The notes under the pieces: generated by a model
What the model saw: only the letters and a program-made list of their open reading frames with translations
The model's database searches: none
Told to the model about the DNA's origin: nothing
Source: an uncultured Planctomycetales bacterium
GTDB taxonomy: Bacteria; Planctomycetota; Planctomycetia; Pirellulales; S012-138
Direction of reading: 5' to 3'
Assembly (NCBI GenBank): GCA_937982665.1
Contig: CALJLD010000003.1
Span: forward strand, 15,846 to 79,845
Length of the DNA stretch: 64,000 nt
Shown here: positions 36,723 through 45,116 of the stretch, piece after piece
Numbering within the stretch: position 1 is the first letter of the stretch
Layout of the letters: the number at the start of each line of letters is the position of its first letter
Translations under genes and position numbers: made by a program

Positions 36723-38330
36723 TTACTTGCCATCTTCTTCTTTCTGTTCGACAAGCTCCGCCAGGAAGTCTTGGATCAGCTCGGCGCTGGGCGAGCCTTG
36801 CACGTATAAGGTCTCCGTCGGCTTCACGCCGGCCAGCATTTCGCCTTCGGGAGACAGAAGAGTGAAATGCGGCAAGCCTGGTGTAAATTCATAACGGCCG
36901 CGGGCGATCTCGCCTGCCTGATCGTTGGTGATGTCCATCGGGACAATGACGTAATGTTCGTCAGTGAGTTGACGGATTGTGGTGCTCTCCTCCATCAAAC
37001 GGTGAACGCGGTAACAAGGCGCGCAGCCGTTGAAGCCCCATTTGAGCAGCACGAGTTTGTCTTCCTGTTTTGCGCGTAGCAGCGCGTCGGCAATTTGTCG
37101 TTCCGGATCAGCTTCAGGATCGTAGATGAACAATCGCGATTCCTCATCCGCTTCCGGCAATGCTTCCGCGCCAAAGATCAACTCGAGCGGCTCCTCCTCA
37201 CCGATCAGCTTGATCTTCATTTCGGCGTGGCGCAGGTTGCCAACGCTTTCGATGCCGTGGACGTTGGCGTTGGCCAGAATCCCATAGGGCATGTCTCCTC
37301 CGCCGCGCGAATACAAGAAATATTGAATCCCGGCGATCTTTGCCGCCGTCCGCGCGGCTTTGCGGGGAAGTTCCATCACCGGCTCCCCAAAGAATCCGGA
37401 CGTGCCCAAGATGCTCCTGGCAATCGGACTCGCATCCGCAATGCCATCCTGAAAGGACCTGGCCGCCTCCGGGAATTGCTTGTAAGGCAAATTGGCAATC
37501 CGCTCCGCTTCAGTCAGCAATTTGCGCGTTTCTAGAGTTGAGCTGGCGAGCTGCTCCGCGTTCGCCGCGTGACTTGCCAAGTCTGCGGTGGAAACTGAGG
37601 CGTTGGTCGGCAGCCGTCGAATGACCGCCTGAAGTTCATCAGCATCGGCCGCGTCCTCAAGCCCCTTCAGCCAGATCTCCCCATAGTCAACCAGGGAAGG
37701 GAGCGGCAGCTTCGCTTGGGACTCCAGTCGCTCCACAAAGCGGAAGCTGCCAGGCGAACCGAGCAACGGCGCCACCCGACAGGTCAGCGGAATCAACGTA
37801 TGTTCCACATGGTAGTTTGCGGTGTTCCAACTCGTCACGCCATGGTTGGAAAGGTGCGCGCAAAATGTCCACGCCGCGATCAGGTCATCGCAGGCCTGAT
37901 CCACGTTGCCGCGCGAGATCGCCAACCGCGCGCTCAGCGCGAGCAAACCCACAGCCGTGGGCGATCGCTGAGTCTGGAAGAGATACTGATTGAGACCAAC
38001 CGGACCTTGTTGCCACACACAATACGGCCGCGTGCTCCCATCGCGCAACAACTTCAGCGCATGTCGGGCGAGTCCATCACTGCTTGCGCCGTCAAACAGG
38101 AATTCCGCATCCTGCAACGTGCATGTCAGCGGAGTCTGCGCGGCAACTTCCCACTCCGTCCCGCGAGGGTGATTCGGCAGCACGGCCAGTGCTTGCCAAT
38201 AGTACAGCGCGGCGTTCTCGCCTGGTTCGCGATGCGCGGCCGGTTCCTGGGCGGAAACTTCATTCGCCAGTGCCAGAACAAGCAGGCAGCAGACAAACGC
38301 CCAAGCGAAGGTGCGATGGGATGACAACAT
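36723..38330 (-). CDS. Secreted protein with C-terminal thioredoxin-like domain
   Basis: A 535-residue protein with a signal peptide ('MLSSHRTFAWAFVCCLLVL', cleaved near VSA-QE). The first 400 residues are an unrecognised, mostly helical region beginning 'ENAALYYWQALAVLPNHPR', a style common in planctomycete exported proteins. The last 130 residues are thioredoxin-like, with CAPC in 'LLKWGFNGCAPCYRVHRLM' and the cis-Pro segment 'TPGLPHFTLL'. It may be a periplasmic thiol-disulfide protein. The ATG at 38330 was chosen because it begins the signal peptide. Confidence 0.8.
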   Translation of the reverse strand: MLSSHRTFAWAFVCCLLVLALANEVSAQEPAAHREPGENAALYYWQALAVLPNHPRGTEWEVAAQTPLTCTLQDAEFLFDGASSDGLARHALKLLRDGSTRPYCVWQQGPVGLNQYLFQTQRSPTAVGLLALSARLAISRGNVDQACDDLIAAWTFCAHLSNHGVTSWNTANYHVEHTLIPLTCRVAPLLGSPGSFRFVERLESQAKLPLPSLVDYGEIWLKGLEDAADADELQAVIRRLPTNASVSTADLASHAANAEQLASSTLETRKLLTEAERIANLPYKQFPEAARSFQDGIADASPIARSILGTSGFFGEPVMELPRKAARTAAKIAGIQYFLYSRGGGDMPYGILANANVHGIESVGNLRHAEMKIKLIGEEEPLELIFGAEALPEADEESRLFIYDPEADPERQIADALLRAKQEDKLVLLKWGFNGCAPCYRVHRLMEESTTIRQLTDEHYVIVPMDITNDQAGEIARGRYEFTPGLPHFTLLSPEGEMLAGVKPTETLYVQGSPSAELIQDFLAELVEQKEEDGK

Positions 38331-38589
38331 GTTCCACCTGGATGTTTGTGGGACGAAATGGGACCAGCTTCCACTATACGTTGGGCTGTAAAACGCGGCC
38401 AGAAATGGATGTTCCGACGTGTTTGCGAAACGCGCACGGAACACGATGGGGGGAATTGTTTCTCGGCCACAATGCAAAGAACGGAGGCGAAATCCTGTGC
38501 GACCAATTCTCGCTTCCGTGTTCGTGCGGACTGACAAAGTGCGGCGAAATTCGGCTGATTAGGCCCAAGATGTGGGAGCAAACGAAACT

Positions 38590-38694
38590 GTTTCCCACGC
38601 GTTGGAAAGGATTTCTCATACATTTGAAACGCTTCACGATGCGTTAGGAACCTTTTCTTGCGCGTTGGAAATCTTTCCGAACGCGTCGGAAACG
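38590..38694. repeat. Tandem repeat, 21-bp period, about five units
   Basis: Five consecutive units of 20-21 bases, each a degenerate form of cTTTCCCACGCGTTGGAAAc. The unit is itself nearly palindromic: TTTCC and GGAAA flank a GCGT core. Units 1, 4 and 5 are the best conserved. Because 21 is a multiple of three, the minus strand reads as a seven-residue repeat of the form FPTRxxR, which keeps one frame open. The spacing of two helical turns places each core on the same face of the DNA. It may be a protein-binding array or a mutable minisatellite. Confidence 0.75.
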
Positions 38695-39178
38695 GTTCTT
38701 GGTGAAGATGATCCGGCCTGCGAATACTTTCAGGCGTAAACAAATCGCAAACTCGGCGATTTGGGTTATCCCTTTCTGGTTGTAAGTTGGCTTTCATTTC
38801 GTCTCTCTTTTCGCTGCCGCGCGGTTCTGGACGTTTTGGCGGTCATGCGAGTTTTTGTTTTCCGGGCACGGGTTTCGCGCACGAAGGATCACATGGCAAA
38901 CCGCGAATGCTCGCGGCGCATGTGACCGTTAGTCAGCCATGCTCCAGATGTCGCCTACCACACTTCTTCGCGACGTTGGGGCCAGCTGCATAACGCCGCA
39001 GAAACTACATTCCGCTGCGTTGAATTCCATGTATTCGTGTTTGCTGGGAGGCACGTTCTCATGAAATGTGCGCAGTGCCCAAGAGCGGAATGGGGTTTTG
39101 TGGCATTTTTTGGAGAAAATTTTCGGCGAACTTCGGGTCCCGAAATCGCCGCGAATTCGCATCAGTTACAATTATCGC

Positions 39179-39340
39179 ATGTCGAACGCCAACCCATACA
39201 CGGCGCCGCAAGAGTCTTTAAACCGCGCGGATAGCAAGAATCGATTCCCTTGGGGATGATGTCCTTGGTGCGCGGCGCCTTGAAGATCGGTTGCACATCG
39301 ACAAAGGAGTTCACCTTTAACGCCCAAGAGGTGGAAACGA
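39179..39340 (+). pseudogene. Possible remnant of a small 'NPYxxP' membrane protein gene
   Basis: A 26-codon frame starts MSNANPYTAPQES and stops at 39259. A second frame then opens with 'MMSLVRGALKIGC', overlapping that stop, and ends at 39348 just inside the next gene. Many small planctomycete membrane proteins begin with an MS..NPY..P leader followed by a basic-hydrophobic segment, so this looks like the 5' end of such a gene broken by a frameshift and truncated. No transmembrane segment survives. It could also be a chance or leader frame for the gene at 39342. Confidence 0.35.
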
Positions 39341-39341
39341 G

Positions 39342-40715
39342 ATGAGCCAAACAGCAAAGTCATCCTTGTCCAAACATCGTTGGTGTGCGCAGGTTGTCGT
39401 CGGCTTGATCGCAGTCTTTTCGATGGCGGCGGCCCAACCACAAGATCCGGAAGTCGCTCCGGACTTGCATGAGCATTTGAGTTCCCGCTTCTCCTCAAGG
39501 GAGAGGGCGCCAATCATTGCCTTCCTCAAGGAGTTGCCTGACGAAAAATTAGAACAGGCTTTTGATAAGATTCTTGACCTCCCGGACTTCCGCTCCCGCT
39601 CAGGCTATGAACCATGCCTTAGCGAAATTGTCCGTCGCGGCGGCGCGCGGTGGCAACAGTTTCTTAAGGACAAGTTTGATGCGCTCATGAAGAAGGAATT
39701 CAAGCCGTTTGAAGGCGACCCTGACTTCGGCGATGTGATTGAAATCGGCGAACTTTACAATCTGGAATTGCTTACTGCATTGCGCCGCGTCAACGAGCAG
39801 TCTGACCCGTTGCAGATCTCAATTGTTGAGCCCAAGAAGTTGTCCGGCATTGGTTCCGCCTTGCCACATCTGCAGGTGAAATTCACCAATCAAGACATCG
39901 ACAAGTTCAACGTCGGATATACCAACGGCGGTGACTACCGCGGCGGTCGACAGGAGCGGTGGCGAATTGTCGTTGAAGACGAACAAGGTAGCGTGATTGC
40001 GGCGAGAGCAAGATTCCATTTTATGGGTGGTGGAGTTTATCAAGAGGGTGTTCTTGAGCATGGCGAGTTCTGGGAAACTTCGCTCGCCGTGCGCAGCTTT
40101 ATTGAGGTTCCACCGCCGGGTGAGTACAAGCTGACCGTCTATTACCACAATACGAAGACAATTGCCGGGGAACCTGATGTCGATGGTCTGATCGTATCCA
40201 AATCGAACACCGTTCCGTTCACGGTGGAGCGCTTGACCATTGAGCAAAGCAAGGCCGATCAGGACGCCGTCCGCGCGCTGGTCGCGCAATTGGATGACAA
40301 GAAAAAACTCAAGGTCATGGCCGGCACATACGGCAGATCGGCGCATGAGTTCATTCCGCCGGACACGCCTGAAGGCAAACTGCTCAGCATGAAGCTGGAA
40401 GCAGTCCCCACGCTGATCGAATCTTTGCACGAAGAATCCATGACGCCGGCGAAGCGCGCCTGGCTGTTGGGAATTCTGTTCTCGCTCACAAGCGAAAATG
40501 ACCCCAGACGTGGCGATGCATTAGGTAGCTACGAATACAAGGAGAGCGGTTGGCAGATTTGGGGAGGCCGCAATGGCGTGGCCGACTCTGGCGGAATGTC
40601 TTTTGGCGGCACAGGTTCCGTCTCCTGGACTTCGATCAAGCCGGAAGCGCAAGAAAAGCTCATCGACACTTGGGACGCCTGGTTGGCGAACGTTGACGTC
40701 AAACAACAAGATTGA
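39342..40715 (+). CDS. Hypothetical secreted protein
   Basis: A 457-residue protein without a recognised family. It has an N-terminal signal or anchor ('CAQVVVGLIAVFSMAAA'), a helical region ('RAPIIAFLKELPDEKLEQA'), and a central beta-rich domain with 'PHLQVKFTNQDIDKFNVGY' and 'VPPPGEYKLTVYYHNTK', which resembles an immunoglobulin-like fold. A C-terminal helical part ends at residue 457. GAGGTGG precedes the ATG. Neighbours give no functional clue; it follows a possible gene remnant and a 1 kb non-coding stretch. Confidence 0.75.
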   Translation: MSQTAKSSLSKHRWCAQVVVGLIAVFSMAAAQPQDPEVAPDLHEHLSSRFSSRERAPIIAFLKELPDEKLEQAFDKILDLPDFRSRSGYEPCLSEIVRRGGARWQQFLKDKFDALMKKEFKPFEGDPDFGDVIEIGELYNLELLTALRRVNEQSDPLQISIVEPKKLSGIGSALPHLQVKFTNQDIDKFNVGYTNGGDYRGGRQERWRIVVEDEQGSVIAARARFHFMGGGVYQEGVLEHGEFWETSLAVRSFIEVPPPGEYKLTVYYHNTKTIAGEPDVDGLIVSKSNTVPFTVERLTIEQSKADQDAVRALVAQLDDKKKLKVMAGTYGRSAHEFIPPDTPEGKLLSMKLEAVPTLIESLHEESMTPAKRAWLLGILFSLTSENDPRRGDALGSYEYKESGWQIWGGRNGVADSGGMSFGGTGSVSWTSIKPEAQEKLIDTWDAWLANVDVKQQD

Positions 40716-41214
40716 CGCACGTTTCGCCAGGCTTGTGGCACGGTTGCCCACGGCACTCAGAATCTCGGCGTGCCGCCCTGCAAACGGTAGAGCAGCGAGA
40801 TCTGTCCGGCAACTGATACCAGCGAAGCCTTGGCTTGGTCATGATTCCATTCTAATCGGCTGCCCAAGTTCAGAACGAACCGCGGAGTAACGCGACAGGG
40901 CTTCGTCCAAACCGACGGCAGCTATGGGCAGTGGATGTTCGCGAAAGCCAAGGCGACAAGGATTGCAATTTGCTTGCGATCATCTGCCGGCGACAAACAA
41001 CATTCAGCGCGCGGCAATCGGCCTCGGCGTCATCTGCCACTGGATCTTTATGCCGCTGTGACAAATAGCTTGGGCGAGTTTCTCCGCGTTAATTCAAAAG
41101 TCTTCTACGATCACTCGACCAAGAAACGAACGGTGGCGATGGGTTGCCGGTAGAATTCACCGCGCGTGTTGTTGAAGTCGAACCGCTCAACTATGTCGGG
41201 TCACGTTAACCCCT
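40716..41214. other. Intergenic region, nothing recognised
   Basis: About 500 bases between two convergent genes. Short frames exist on the plus strand (for example 40935-41153), but none has a ribosome site, domain or composition suggesting translation. No terminator hairpin with a T-run and no repeat is evident. Confidence 0.5.
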
Positions 41215-41775
41215 TCACCCTTTCGCCCCTTGGCGCTGTGCGTCAAACACGGCGAAGATCGCCACGCCGAGAAAACTGCTGACCATAAACGCCAGGAAGC
41301 CGCCGACCAGCGCGGAGGAAGTTGCCGCAACAGCCAACGTCTTCCAATTCGGAACGGCGGCAAAACTTCCGTACAGCATGTGAATGCCGGCGTACGCGCC
41401 CATGACGGCGCCAGCGGGAATGGGCAGCCAGAGCCACCAGCTCAACGCCCTACGATGACTCAGGTGGCTGTTGGGAACTTTTGCCGCGGGGACGGTTTGT
41501 TGGCTTAGCGTCTGCCCAGCGCTGGGCGAGAACTGGCTTTCGTCGTCAGTGAGAATTTTGCGGCGGTTGGACTTGGTGCCCCAGGCGTTCGCTGCAACGT
41601 GACAAAACACAAGCAGGACAAACCAGATCAACAATACGCTGGTCAGTGTGCTTGCCGCGGCCACCACCGCCAGCAAACCGGCAACCACCGCAATCACAAT
41701 AAACAACGTCCGCAGGCTGAACTGCATGCCAGCGGGCGAATCAGGCCTTTCGGAATTCAACTCGGGCGGGCGCAC
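41215..41775 (-). CDS. Inner-membrane protein with 'FSLRTLF' N-terminus
   Basis: A 186-residue membrane protein of a type common in planctomycetes: 'MQFSLRTLFIVIAVVAGLL' leads into a pair of transmembrane helices, then a polar loop of about 50 residues and two more helices ('WWLWLPIPAGAVMGAYAGI', 'LVGGFLAFMVSSFLGVAIF'). No catalytic residues are evident. It starts at GTG (41775) or at the internal ATG at 41727; neither has a strong ribosome site. It is a single gene between two non-coding stretches. Confidence 0.75.
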   Translation of the reverse strand: MRPPELNSERPDSPAGMQFSLRTLFIVIAVVAGLLAVVAAASTLTSVLLIWFVLLVFCHVAANAWGTKSNRRKILTDDESQFSPSAGQTLSQQTVPAAKVPNSHLSHRRALSWWLWLPIPAGAVMGAYAGIHMLYGSFAAVPNWKTLAVAATSSALVGGFLAFMVSSFLGVAIFAVFDAQRQGAKG

Positions 41776-42003
41776 TTTGAATGGTAAGACCTCGGATCAA
41801 TGGCCCCGTAAGCGGATCGCCACGTAACGTCGAGAAGCCGCCATTCGACAGAATCGGCTAACGCCTTATCGTAATTGGCAAAGCAAGAGCCGAAAAGCCG
41901 AAGCTCGATGCGGCAGCACTCGCCCACTGGCGAATCCGAACTAGCGGCAGGGAAACGCCCTGCAAAGCCAGAACGCTGGCCGCGTTTTCTAGAAGGCGAA
42001 TTC

Positions 42004-42630
42004 CTAAGCCGCTGCCCTACGCGGCATTCCGCCGGCGGCCAGCAGCTTGACTTCGTCGATGCTCACAGGCCGGTGGATCAAGGCCCCGTCTTTGTCGCGG
42101 TCTTCAACAAAGATCCGCGTTTCAGCCGCCGTGATTTTTGACTTGTCGCTTCGTTGGCTTTTGCCGCGTCGATTGGATTTCGCGCGGACTGGCTCCAGCT
42201 GATCCAGCGTGCCGTCTTTCAACATCCGCGGTACAAAAAACCACGCCGTCGGCGTCATGCTCGCGAAGGCGTCCGCGGTGAAAAGCAACAGGTCAACGCC
42301 CAGCAGATCGTTCGCCGCCTGTGGCAACACCGCGCCGGGGTCGCCAGGCAGCAACCGCAGTTTTTCCGCCTTGGAACGCAAGCGCTTGAACGAGTCCTTG
42401 AGCGGCAGAGCTGCGTCTGCCCGCAGATCAAACCCGTCGATGGCCGCGTAGCGCGGCAAGGCACCATTGCGGTGGGCCGCCATCTTCAGCGGGCGTTCCG
42501 TCCGTTCGATCGACCCGATGCCAATCTCAACAATTGACTGGCAGCAATGCTGTCGCAAGGTGCGATACAGGACCCGATCGCCTGCCGGCTTCGCCAGATA
42601 GGCAAGATAGAAATGCCGTAATGCACGCAT
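42004..42630 (-). CDS. Conserved hypothetical protein, possible methyltransferase-like fold
   Basis: A 208-residue cytoplasmic protein of unknown function. 'RHFYLAYLAKPAGDRVLYR' opens it, and 'SIVEIGIGSIERTERPLKM' resembles the first strand and glycine loop of a Rossmann-type SAM methyltransferase. Later there is 'LLGVDLLLFTADAFASM', the pattern of the next acidic strand, but the full set of motifs is missing. The C-terminal 60 residues are basic and then end in 'LLAAGGMPRRAAA'. The ATG at 42630 is preferred over one 39 bases upstream because it begins the conserved-looking part. Confidence 0.65.
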   Translation of the reverse strand: MRALRHFYLAYLAKPAGDRVLYRTLRQHCCQSIVEIGIGSIERTERPLKMAAHRNGALPRYAAIDGFDLRADAALPLKDSFKRLRSKAEKLRLLPGDPGAVLPQAANDLLGVDLLLFTADAFASMTPTAWFFVPRMLKDGTLDQLEPVRAKSNRRGKSQRSDKSKITAAETRIFVEDRDKDGALIHRPVSIDEVKLLAAGGMPRRAAA

Positions 42631-42838
42631 GGCCGCAAGTATCCAAAGTTGTCGCGTCGAACTCGTCATTCATGATTCGTCCTGTTGCAGCCAGCTTGCG
42701 CTTGGAAATCGCATCCGCCCGCGAGGTCCACCTTGTTTCGCCAGTTCATCAAGCGATTCCACCAATGCTGGCAAAGCGATGGCCGTTGAAAGCCAATGGC
42801 CAAAGGCGCAACACTCCAAACTTTCTGAGAGGTGCGAC

Positions 42839-43501
42839 TCAATCGCCATCTTCCTGCGAGTATCGCGCACGAAAGTTTTTCAGCAGGTTGGGCTCTAACC
42901 AGACGATCAAGCTGCCGAAGGTATCGCGCGTTTCAACTGTCGCGTCATCATTGCGCAGCAAGAACAACGGCACACGCTGGTCAGGTTCATATTCGCGGAC
43001 GGGTCCATGGAGCGGTTCGCCACCACTTCCCGCATTGATCCTGGAATCCCTCTCGGCCAGCCATGAGAAATCACCTTTGCTGACAATCATGTTGGAGCCG
43101 TTGAACGCGTAATACATCGAGACTCTCCAGCGGTCCAAGCGATCTTTGAAGATTGAGATGGTGATTGTTGTTTGACCGTTGCGGCGAAAGTACGACTCAT
43201 TCAGCAAGTCTCTGGGATAGTTTTCGTCCCCTGGCAAGTCCACGCCAACGCCAGCCATCAACTCGTGTCCCGGGGGAGTGTAAACCTGGACCTGCCAGGT
43301 TTCCGGCGCAGGGCAAAACAGTTCCCGTACATAGACCTTGGTTGGGTCGCGGATGTCGATGTAGCCGGTTTGCTCCATAATCTCATCGCGCTGGCGTTCC
43401 ACTTCTGCTATCTGCCAATGATTGAGCAGCGTGGACAGAACGACTCCAACCGCGGCAAGCACAAGCAAAACAGCCGCAACGGAGAACTTAGGACGGTGCA
43501 T
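42839..43501 (-). CDS. Hypothetical membrane-anchored protein
   Basis: A 220-residue protein with one N-terminal transmembrane helix ('KFSVAAVLLVLAAVGVVLS') and a beta-rich domain outside the membrane, containing 'VYTPPGHELMAGVGVDLPG', 'TTITISIFKDRLDRWRVSM' and 'ESYFRRNGQ'. It resembles the many small planctomycete proteins placed near other hypotheticals. No enzyme motif is visible. The ATG at 43501 starts the anchor; an earlier start would add 31 residues with no clear role. It is followed at some distance on the same strand by the gene at 42004-42630. Confidence 0.65.
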   Translation of the reverse strand: MHRPKFSVAAVLLVLAAVGVVLSTLLNHWQIAEVERQRDEIMEQTGYIDIRDPTKVYVRELFCPAPETWQVQVYTPPGHELMAGVGVDLPGDENYPRDLLNESYFRRNGQTTITISIFKDRLDRWRVSMYYAFNGSNMIVSKGDFSWLAERDSRINAGSGGEPLHGPVREYEPDQRVPLFLLRNDDATVETRDTFGSLIVWLEPNLLKNFRARYSQEDGD

Positions 43502-43607
43502 GGCTATCGTCAGGGCGTTGAATTGCAAAGCACAAGGCATCAGGCGACTGCGCATCAACCTAGTCTGCGCGGTCTCTTCAAACAAACCAGGCAATCCAAG
43601 AACGCTA

Positions 43608-44240
43608 CTACACTTCCTCGTATGCAGTCAGGCTTGCCGCCAGTTTGTTGGCTGCCGCAGTCGCCTCGTCCGCAAATTCCGCCGGCGACTGCATCGTCAC
43701 GGCGATTCGTCGGTCTTGCAAGCTGACCACAATGTGCCGTTGCCGCCAACTCTGCTCATCGTGATCGTATTGCAAGTCAATCGCGTCCCAAGCGTCGCCG
43801 CGTTCAATGTTGATGACCGCTTGGTTCTCCGCGCACAAATCCGCCACATCCGGAATGCGTCGCGGTTGCTGGATCCAAATCATCTCGCCCCGCTGACCAA
43901 TCAGATCAAACGGGCCTGGATCGCCAGGGCGATTGGAGCACAGCGCAAAACCGCCCGGCCAGCAGCAAGTGAAGACCGTCGTCTCAATTCGCCATTGGTT
44001 AATTGCAGGGCCCGCCTTGACGTCAACCACGTCAAACAGAGATTGCGTGTTCTCGCACAACTTGGATTGATAACCGTCCTCGCCTGGGATCAGCTGAACA
44101 ACCATCGGCTTGCCATTGCCAGGGCGATATTCAACACGCAACTGTCCAGCGCTCTCCGCCGCCTGACGAATCTCAAACGGCGCACGGGGCACAACAATCA
44201 AGCCAAATCCGGCCAGCCGAGCGTAAACATGCTGCGTCAT
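43608..44240 (-). CDS. Hypothetical protein, no family recognised
   Basis: A 210-residue protein without signal peptide. It has an N-terminal beta-rich part ('ARLAGFGLIVVPRAPFEIR', 'QLRVEYRPGNGKPMVVQLI'), a Cys-containing stretch ('VFTCCWPGGFALCSNRPGD') and a C-terminal helix. The shape suggests a small lipid- or peptide-binding fold, but nothing more can be said. The ATG at 44240 sits 114 bases from the left end of the RAYT element, which may have inserted in its upstream region. Confidence 0.55.
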   Translation of the reverse strand: MTQHVYARLAGFGLIVVPRAPFEIRQAAESAGQLRVEYRPGNGKPMVVQLIPGEDGYQSKLCENTQSLFDVVDVKAGPAINQWRIETTVFTCCWPGGFALCSNRPGDPGPFDLIGQRGEMIWIQQPRRIPDVADLCAENQAVINIERGDAWDAIDLQYDHDEQSWRQRHIVVSLQDRRIAVTMQSPAEFADEATAAANKLAASLTAYEEV

Positions 44241-44353
44241 GTGTTGATTATCTGATGGAGCCAAATGAGCGGAGATCCTGATGAGAGCCACACGGTTTTT
44301 AGCATATGCGCTGCGGCCCTTCGAAAAATCATCCGCCGCCGAAAAAAGCGCTG

Positions 44354-44396
44354 GGTGGCCCGGCCGAATTGGCCGGGTTGCGCAGCAACAAGATGA
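44354..44396 (+). repeat. Left REP-like end of RAYT element
   Basis: A double hairpin. The outer stem is CCCGGCC (44359-44365) with GGCCGGG (44371-44377) and a five-base loop. The inner, smaller stem is GTTGC/GCAAC with a three-base GCA loop just after it. The outermost GGTGG tract may serve as the guide sequence of the REP. It lies upstream of the transposase gene and is divergent from the gene ending at 43608. Confidence 0.85.
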
Positions 44397-44449
44397 TCTC
44401 GTCGGTCGTTGCCACATGGTATGATCCCACGCAACACACGGGGATCAAC

Positions 44450-44998
44450 ATGGTCAAGCGACGCATCTACGACAGCGAAGGCCACATTCACTTCGTCACG
44501 TTCTCTTGCTTCAAGCGTCGCACATTCCTGCAGCAAGATCAGGCGAAAGGGATAGTCATTGGCCAGCTGCAGCTTCAGTTGACCGAACGTGCCGGCGTGT
44601 GTTCCGGTTTCGTGATTATGCCGGATCACGTTCATGCATTGGTCTGGTTTCCCAAACCGAGCCAACTCAGTTCCTTCATGAACAAGTGGAAGGACCAGTC
44701 ATCACACGAGATCAAGAAGCTATACCGAAACCGATTTCCCAACTACTGGGGTCAACTCGATGACGATGAGCCAATCTGGCAAGCACGATATTACGGCTTC
44801 AATATTTGGACAATGAAGAAGTTTGAAGAGAAGCTCGATTACATGCACGCCAACCCCGTCCGCGCGGGACTTGTTGAACGTGCCATCGATTGGAAGTGGA
44901 GTTCCGCACGCTGGTATTTGCATGGCAAGCAGGTTGGCCTGCCGATCCGCGTGCCGCCTGGATTGGAAACGGATGATGAGTTTGTCGTCAGCTCATAG
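44450..44998 (+). CDS. REP-associated tyrosine transposase (RAYT, Y1 HUH family)
   Basis: A 182-residue IS200/IS605-related single-strand DNA transposase. The HUH motif is H60-V-H62 in 'GFVIMPDHVHALVWFPKP'; the catalytic Tyr is probably Y131 in 'KLDYMHANPVRAGLV'. These, with 'WKWSSARWY' at the end, identify the RAYT/TnpA-REP group. The protein nicks and joins REP hairpins and may move or amplify them. GGGG precedes the ATG at 44450; the frame could start farther upstream, inside the left repeat, but that would add a meaningless leader. It appears intact. Confidence 0.93.
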   Translation: MVKRRIYDSEGHIHFVTFSCFKRRTFLQQDQAKGIVIGQLQLQLTERAGVCSGFVIMPDHVHALVWFPKPSQLSSFMNKWKDQSSHEIKKLYRNRFPNYWGQLDDDEPIWQARYYGFNIWTMKKFEEKLDYMHANPVRAGLVERAIDWKWSSARWYLHGKQVGLPIRVPPGLETDDEFVVSS

Positions 44999-45014
44999 CT
45001 TGCGCGAAGCGTGT

Positions 45015-45058
45015 TCATCTTGTTGCTGCGCAACCCGGCCAATTCTGGCCGGGCCACC
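45015..45058 (-). repeat. Right REP-like end of RAYT element
   Basis: The mirror copy of the left end. CCCGGCC at 45034-45040 pairs with GGCCGGG at 45047-45053 around a six-base loop, and GTTGC/GCAAC forms the inner stem facing the transposase gene, whose stop is 16 bases away. One extra A in the loop is the only difference from the left copy. Confidence 0.85.
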
Positions 45059-45116
45059 TCGGCGAGCGGAAGCCAAAGTTGGAATCCCAATGGCCGCACG
45101 AACTCACGCTCTTGAG

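Larger units (their letters stand above)
38331..39341. other. Long intergenic region with tandem repeats and a gene remnant
   Basis: About 1 kb without a full gene. It contains the 21-bp tandem repeat at 38590-38694 and a short remnant coding region at 39179-39340, listed separately. A frame on the minus strand (38126-38797) runs through it but overlaps the start of the thioredoxin-domain gene and has no ribosome site or recognised product. The promoter of the thioredoxin-domain gene should lie near its left end. Confidence 0.5.
44354..45058. mobile_element. RAYT element bounded by inverted REP-like double hairpins
   Basis: A compact 705-base unit. Its ends (44354-44396 and 45015-45058) are inverted copies, 43 and 44 bases long, differing by one inserted A. 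Between them lies one gene for a REP-associated tyrosine transposase. The structure fits an autonomous or domesticated RAYT locus. I saw no other copy of the end sequence in this window. Because RAYTs act on single-stranded REP hairpins, the paired ends are probably the substrate. Confidence 0.88.

Noticed and set aside
38126..38797. Minus-strand frame with FPTRxxR heptad repeats
   Set aside because: It overlaps the start and signal peptide of the thioredoxin-domain gene; the open frame is explained by the 21-bp period of the DNA repeat. Kept only as a repeat finding.
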